This document shows, one piece after another, positions 58,956 to 64,000 of a DNA stretch of 64,000 bases. Position 1 is the stretch's first letter, and each line of letters opens with the position of its first letter. The notes beneath the pieces were generated by a model that was not told where the DNA came from, searched no databases, and saw nothing but the letters and a program-made list of their open reading frames with translations. The DNA comes from Iris pallida (lineage: Eukaryota > Streptophyta > Magnoliopsida > Asparagales > Iridaceae). Both the position numbers and the translations under genes were made by a program. Location of the stretch: positions 32,557,587 through 32,621,586 of the forward strand of contig JANAVB010015600.1 in assembly GCA_029216955.1 (NCBI GenBank), written 5' to 3'.

Positions 58956-60968
58956 ATGGCAGGTCATCGCGGATCGTTCCGAGGGGGACGACGAGGTCAT
59001 GATCCTCCGATACTTCCTACAGGTACTGCTAGATGATGGAGTTTTCCTTCGGTATCTTCTACTGGTACCGGCTCTGGATCCTCGTCGTCGATTACTCCTC
59101 CATATCGGACAGTAGCTGGACCTGCTGGGACGACGTCATGTGGCATATCTCCTGGGACGAGTAGTTCCAGGCCTGTTGAGAGTGCTCGCCCGTCTAGCGT
59201 TCCTGCTGCTGATACGACGATGGAGACGGATGAGCATATGGCGGAGGCTGCGCCGACGGCCGACCAGCATCATGCAGATGATGCGTGCGCACCTCCGGAG
59301 GAGAGGAGGACGGAGATCTAGGCCGACGGTACAAAGTAGGTATTTTGGTTTATAATTTTTTTTCTGTTTTTATCATAAATTAACTTTTTTCATGAATATA
59401 ATATGTCTGTATAGATATCGTCCCCCAGAGGTACAGAGACATCTAGGCCATATGCTGAGGCATAATTATGGTGGTGCTTGGATTAACTACTCTGATGCTC
59501 CGGACGAGAGGAAGGCCTTCTGGTTTGCGCGCTTCAAGGTTAAAATATATTTGCTTTTAACATGAATCATATAATTTTTGCATATTATATATAACTGACA
59601 AAAATTTGGTTTGCGCTCTTCTAAGATATGTTTTTCTATCCACCGTACCGGGCTGAGCTTATCGAGGGGATGTTTCCTGCCGTCGCTGCCAAGCTGATCC
59701 GTGACGCTATTAATGATCAGAAGGATCGTGATCGTGCCGGAAAGCCGATCCAAGGTTGGATCACCCCTGATCAGTGGAATGCGATGAAGGCTCGATTCGA
59801 CGATCCAAGGTATAAGAAGAAGTCGGAGAAGGCCAAGGCGGCTAGGCAACATGCCTCGAAGTGGTACGGTGGGTCGATTCCGATGACAGAACATTTCCGT
59901 CGTCTGGTATGTCTTTCTCTTTTAGAAATATTACTTTAATACAAAATCGATAAATTATTACTAAGATAATATATTTAATTACAAGTAAGGAAGGTCGGTA
60001 ACGCCGACATGGTGACCGTCTTTCTGGCCACTCATCGGAAGGGCGAAGACCTTATTGACGAGAGGGCCGAGCAGACCTATGTAAGTATTACAATACGTTA
60101 TCCTAATTTAATACTTCGTTTCAATTTTAATATAACTTAGTAAATATGATGCAAATAAATATTCATGTAGTTAGTAATAATAAGTACATTAATTAGAAAT
60201 TAGAAATTATAGAGCACTATCCATACTTTTTAGGCTGTGTATCAGAGGCTGCAGGAACGGGCGGCTGCTAGTGCACCAGATGCAGAAGAGGCCGGTACTT
60301 CCTCGCAGCCCACTCAAGCTCCGTCGGCAGACAAGCTGTGGATGGCCGTCGTTGGTGGACTCCGTAGGGGTACGTACTACGGTACGGGATCCTATGGTGC
60401 CCTAGTTGCGATCCAGTCCTCTAGGGCATCTCCTGCTAGTGTGCATGGTCCACAGTCGTCCCAGGAGTCTGCCCGAGTCCACCAGATGATAGAGTCTCTC
60501 CGTAAAGACCTGCTACGACGGATCGAGGAGCAGTCTCACCACCCTACGGACGATCCTGCGCTGCTAGTACGATTGGATGCGCTCGACCGCGGCATTATGG
60601 AGCTCATAGAGACGACTGAGAGGACAGAGCGCAGCATTGGAGGGTTAGAGCGTACGGTGACGGAGCTGCAGACAGGACAGGTGACCATGGTCGAGAGGCT
60701 GAGATTGGCGCAGGATTCGATGGTCCAGAGCAGTAATAGAATGTTATCTATCATGGATTCATACCACCAGCGACTTACAGCATTGGAGCGTGTTGGTCCT
60801 CCGGGTGCGCCTTCATCGTCGTCGACTTCGTCGCCTCCACCGCCTTTTTCTTCGACACCGACTCCACCGACGTCACTGCCTGCTCCATCGGTATCGATTT
60901 CACTTGAGGTGTATAAGTTGTTCTTATCCCTTCGTCGCGACGGTACCCCTCCTGCACCAGATCCCTAG
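58956..60968 (+). pseudogene. Second CACTA gene (Ptta/En/Spm-type), 5 exons, decayed
   Basis: Resembles the plant transposase PF03004 (Ptta/En/Spm) family, thought to encode the terminus-binding partner of tnp2. Proposed exons: 58956-59335, 59415-59538, 59626-59906, about 59994-60080, and 60234-60968. Features: Gly/Arg-rich start (MAGHRGSFRGGRRG), Ser-rich stretch, YGGAWINYSDAPDE, ITPDQWNAMKARF, VTVFLATHRKGEDLIDERAE, WMAVVGGLRRGTYYGTGSYGA, a coiled-coil-like segment (about 60480-60770) and a Pro/Ser-rich end. Stops: TGA near 59033, TAG near 59319. Exon 3 is one base shorter than its homologue at 63688-63969, a frameshift. Confidence 0.85.
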
Positions 60969-61775
60969 TGGTTGTGTGTAGACTTTGGTTATTTGGTTGT
61001 AGACTTTGTTATTTGGTGTAGACTTTGGTTATCTGATTGTAGACTTTGTTATTTGGTGCAGACTTGGTTATTTGGATACTTGTTGGTTGTGCCTATTCTA
61101 TTTGTTGGATCCTAATCTATTTGTTGGATCCCATTCTATTTGTTGCCTGCTACATTGTGTTATACTGTTGTTTATGTTATTATTCGTTTCAATTGGATGT
61201 TAATGTGCTTCTGTGGTTTACGTTTAGAAGTCAATCTAGGCCAAAGCCAACTCTTGGTCAACTCTGGTCAACCCTAGAAGTCAAACTAGGTCAACTATGG
61301 TCAAACTAGGTCCAACAAGTCTAAATTAGGTCAAATAAGTCATTCTAGGTCAACTATGGTCAAACTAGGTCCAACAAGTCTAAATTAGGTCAAACAAGTC
61401 ATTCTAGGTCTAAACCAGTCTAGGTTATGTTAACTAGGTTTAACAATCGTTCTAAGTCCTAACAAGTCTATATTAGTCTCATCAAGGCTAAACTAGCCTA
61501 TGCTAGTATATCAAGCCCATACAACCTATACAATACAAAGTCAAAACCAACATCACACAACCTATTTTTGCATCTAGGCCTACACATGGAAATCACATAT
61601 TACATACATATATATATACACATAGGCTACCTATATGTATACCACACATACATATATATAATATATATATAATGGTACACACACATAATATAATATATAG
61701 GATACCTACATATATACATAATATACTTAGATGCATATTACATACACATCCATATGTATATACATTACATTATAT

Positions 61776-61856
<81 letters not shown>

Positions 61857-62265
61857 GGAAGATAGAAAGATAGAGAGTTAGAAAGAGTGAGGTAAAGGAA
61901 GAGTGACAAGTGTGTGATAGAGAGTGAGTGTGTGTGTGTAGGAGTGACTGAAACCTGTGTATGTAGGGACTGAAACCTGTGTACAGTAATGGAAAACAGT
62001 GTGTGTGTGATTGTGTGTCATTCACATGGGTGTGTGTGTGATTGTGTGCCATTCACATGGGTGTGTGTGTATATGGCCTGTGTTCAGCAAAACAGGGAAT
62101 ATGGACTGTTGGTTATGGTGTGTGTTACTGAGTGTTCATTCCTGTTGGTTATATGGTGTGTGTGTGTGTGTGTATATGGTGTGTGTTATTGAGTGTTCAT
62201 TCCTGTTGGTTATGGTTATCTTTTTAAACTGCAGGGAGGACATTCTGTATTTTATTTTTTTATTT
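60969..62265. other. Inner CACTA 3' non-coding region
   Basis: TAGACTTTGGTTATTTGG-type tandem units (60979-61065). GTCAA-rich stretch (61233-61430), some units repeated exactly (GGTCAACTATGGTCAAACTA). (TA)n at 61771-61852 and GTGTGTG tracts at 61925-62175. No gene seen. Confidence 0.6.
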
Positions 62266-62269
62266 TTTT

Positions 62270-62792
62270 GTAGATTTAGCGACGTTTACCGACGTACGTT
62301 TGCGTCGATAAATCTGCAAAAATTTTCAGGGTACCGACGTTTACCAACGTCCTTATACGTCGGAGAACGTCGGTAAACGTCAGTGAACGTCGATAATAAT
62401 CCCAGGAATTATCGACATTTAGTGACATTTTAAACGACGGTAAACATCGGTAAATTCCCAGGATTTTACCGATGTGTAGAGACTTTAAACACGTCGCTAA
62501 ACCACCGACGATACGACGGTAGACGTCGGTAATATACCGACATAGATATACGTCGGTAAACGTCGGTAATCCACCGACGACACGACTATAGACGTCGGTA
62601 ATATACCGATGTATATATACGTCGGTAAACATCGGTACTTGCGACGTTTGGCGACGTTTTAAAGATCAGCGACTTACGTTTCCGCGACAAGTCCAAAACG
62701 TCGGTAATTGCGTCGGTAAATATTTTTAGCGACAAAATTTATCGTTTTAGCGACGTCTTTAGGCGTCGCTAAAATGACTTATTCTGGTAGTG
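62270..62792 (-). repeat. Inner CACTA right subterminal repeats and terminus
   Basis: More than 30 motifs of the forms ACCGACG, CGTCGGTA, GCGACGT and CGTCGCTA in both orientations, many spaced 10-20 bp, ending in TTATTCTGGTAGTG. Confidence 0.9.
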
Positions 62793-63154
62793 GACGACGC
62801 GGAGGTATAGCAGGACGACGCGGAGATAGGTCAGGACGAGCCGTGTCCTTAGGTGGACAGAGAGCTCCGTTACTAGAGGATGGCTCCGGACCATCGTCTG
62901 ACCCGGGCACTCCATTGTACCATACGGTCGCAAGTCCTGGTGGCAGTACACCTGGGACGAGCAGTTCCAGGCTTGCTGATACTCCTTTCCTTAGCCTTCC
63001 TACCACTGACAGTAGCATGGCTGGTGGGGAGGAGGTGGAGGAGGTAGTCCATACTCCCGCCCGTGCAGATCCATACCAGAGCAACCCTCCATGCGCACCT
63101 CAGGACGAGACGAGGATGGAGATTTGGGTCGACGGTCCTACGAAGTAAGTTAAA

Positions 63155-63190
<36 letters not shown>

Positions 63191-63191
<1 letters not shown>

Positions 63192-63347
63192 CACATCGAG
63201 TCGTGGTGTACTGGTAACACCACCGTGCACCGGGGGTGAGGGTCGGGTTCGAGCCCTCCCTCCCACGGAGGTGGCTGGGTGGCGGTGGCCACGGCCTCCG
63301 GGCCAAGGTCGGGTGGAGTCATCCACCGGCTTTGGTTTAAAAAAAAA
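63191..63347 (+). mobile_element. tRNA-derived SINE in a TA microsatellite
   Basis: 157 bp with an A-box-like TGGTGTACTGG (63204-63214), a B-box-like GGTTCGAGCCC (63246-63256), a short unique body and an A-rich tail (63339-63350). It interrupts a (TA)n tract, and GAATATATATA occurs on both sides, consistent with target duplication. It lies in the first intron of the outer CACTA's second gene. A tRNA gene is ruled out because the acceptor and anticodon arms do not form. Confidence 0.8.
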
Positions 63348-63452
<105 letters not shown>

Positions 63453-64000
63453 TGAATATAATTATCGTTGTATACAGATATTGTCCCTCGTCGGTACAGA
63501 GAGCATTGGGCTCCTTTCTGAGGTCCAACTATGGGGGTCCGTGGATCAACTACTCAGATGCCTCGGAAGAGATGAAGGCATTCTGGTTTGTCCACTTCAA
63601 GGTAATTAAAGATAGTTAATTTAGTATGATTAATATAATTTTAAGCATTTTTTTAGAACTTATTATTTTAATTTATAATTCTTGTAGAGGACTAATTTTT
63701 ATCCACCACACCGGGCTGAGTAGATTGAGAGGCAGTTTTCTGCCGATGCCGCCAAGCTAATCTGTGATGCAATTGACGATCAGAAAGCTCGTCAACGCTC
63801 TGGAAAGCCGATTGCTGGTTGGATCACGCCTGACCAGTGGACAACGATGAGGGCTCGATTTGACGAGCCCCGGTACAGAGAGCGGTCGGAGAAGGCAAAG
63901 GCGGCTAGAACGAGGGCCGAAAAGTGGTGTGGTGGATCGATTCCTATGACGGAGCATTTTCGTCGTCTGGTATGTAATTTATTGCAATATATAAGATTTT

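Larger units (their letters stand above)
52060..62792 (+). mobile_element. Inner CACTA (En/Spm-type) element, full-length but decayed
   Basis: 10,733 bp with inverted termini CACTACCAAAATAAGTCA and, at the right, the complement of CACTACCAGAATAAGTCA. Flanking triplets are GAT (52057-52059) and GAC (62793-62795), a 3-bp duplication with one change. Subterminal ACCGACGT/GCGACGT repeats lie at both ends. It carries a tnp2-type transposase gene and a second spliced gene, both on the plus strand. It sits in exon 1 of the outer CACTA's second gene. Confidence 0.93.

Noticed and set aside
61672..61909. Tyr-Ile repeat ORFs here and at 30343, 53401 and 63154-63609
   Set aside because: Translations of TA microsatellites.
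63191..63270. Possible tRNA gene
   Set aside because: A and B boxes are present but no cloverleaf with anticodon and acceptor stems forms; the A-rich tail fits a SINE.

Overview
This window looks like nuclear heterochromatin of a flowering plant. It is a dense nest of transposable elements, and I see no host gene, rRNA gene, tRNA gene or CRISPR array. The evidence is plant-type LTR retrotransposons (an initiator-Met-tRNA primer site, a dual-RNase-H Tat-lineage polyprotein), CACTA transposons with spliced tnp2 and Ptta/En/Spm-type genes, a hAT-like MITE, a tRNA-derived SINE, long inverted-repeat elements and many TA microsatellites. I cannot name the species. Nearly every large coding region carries in-frame stops.

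Left block (1-28642). This appears to be the remains of a CACTA-like element: two small related ORFs (2544-2816 and 27321-27614), a dispersed ~465-bp repeat and a GACGGA-rich subterminal block at 28045-28642. Inside it sits a ~425-bp foldback element (4795-5072 plus 27029-27176). That foldback is split by a non-coding LTR retrotransposon (5073-27023, target duplication GTACT). The 3' LTR of that retrotransposon is in turn split by a 14,145-bp Tat-lineage Ty3/gypsy element (11549-25693, target duplication TCATC) on the minus strand. The Tat element has an extended gag, PR, RT, two RNases H and INT, all decayed. Between pol and the 3' LTR it has three plus-strand (antisense) TATA-led units. About 50 copies of a GCGTAAA motif run through its LTRs, non-coding and coding parts.

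Middle and right block (28833 to the window end). A second CACTA element starts at 28833 and runs off the window. Its transposase is reduced to an N-terminal scrap (32017-32312). Next comes a minus-strand, non-coding Ty3/gypsy-type element with ~3.9-kb LTRs (LTR-A about 32313-45579, LTR-B 48070-52040). LTR-A holds a further non-autonomous gypsy element (33894-43382, 4.2-kb LTRs, 1.1-kb interior, target duplication CTTTG); LTR-B keeps the corresponding empty site. Just after LTR-B, a complete CACTA element (52060-62792) lies inside the first exon of the outer CACTA's second gene, which resumes at 62793. The inner CACTA has a tnp2-type transposase (Transpos_assoc, Transposase_21, DUF4218, DUF4216) with two introns and four in-frame stops, and a five-exon second gene. 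It also carries a hAT-like MITE with a perfect 8-bp target duplication. A SINE sits in a TA microsatellite in an intron of the outer second gene.

Order of events, inferred from nesting: left CACTA remnant, then foldback, then iMet-primed LTR element, then Tat element; and outer CACTA, then LTR-A/B element, then the 33894 element. The inner CACTA is later than the outer CACTA, and its own MITE is later still.
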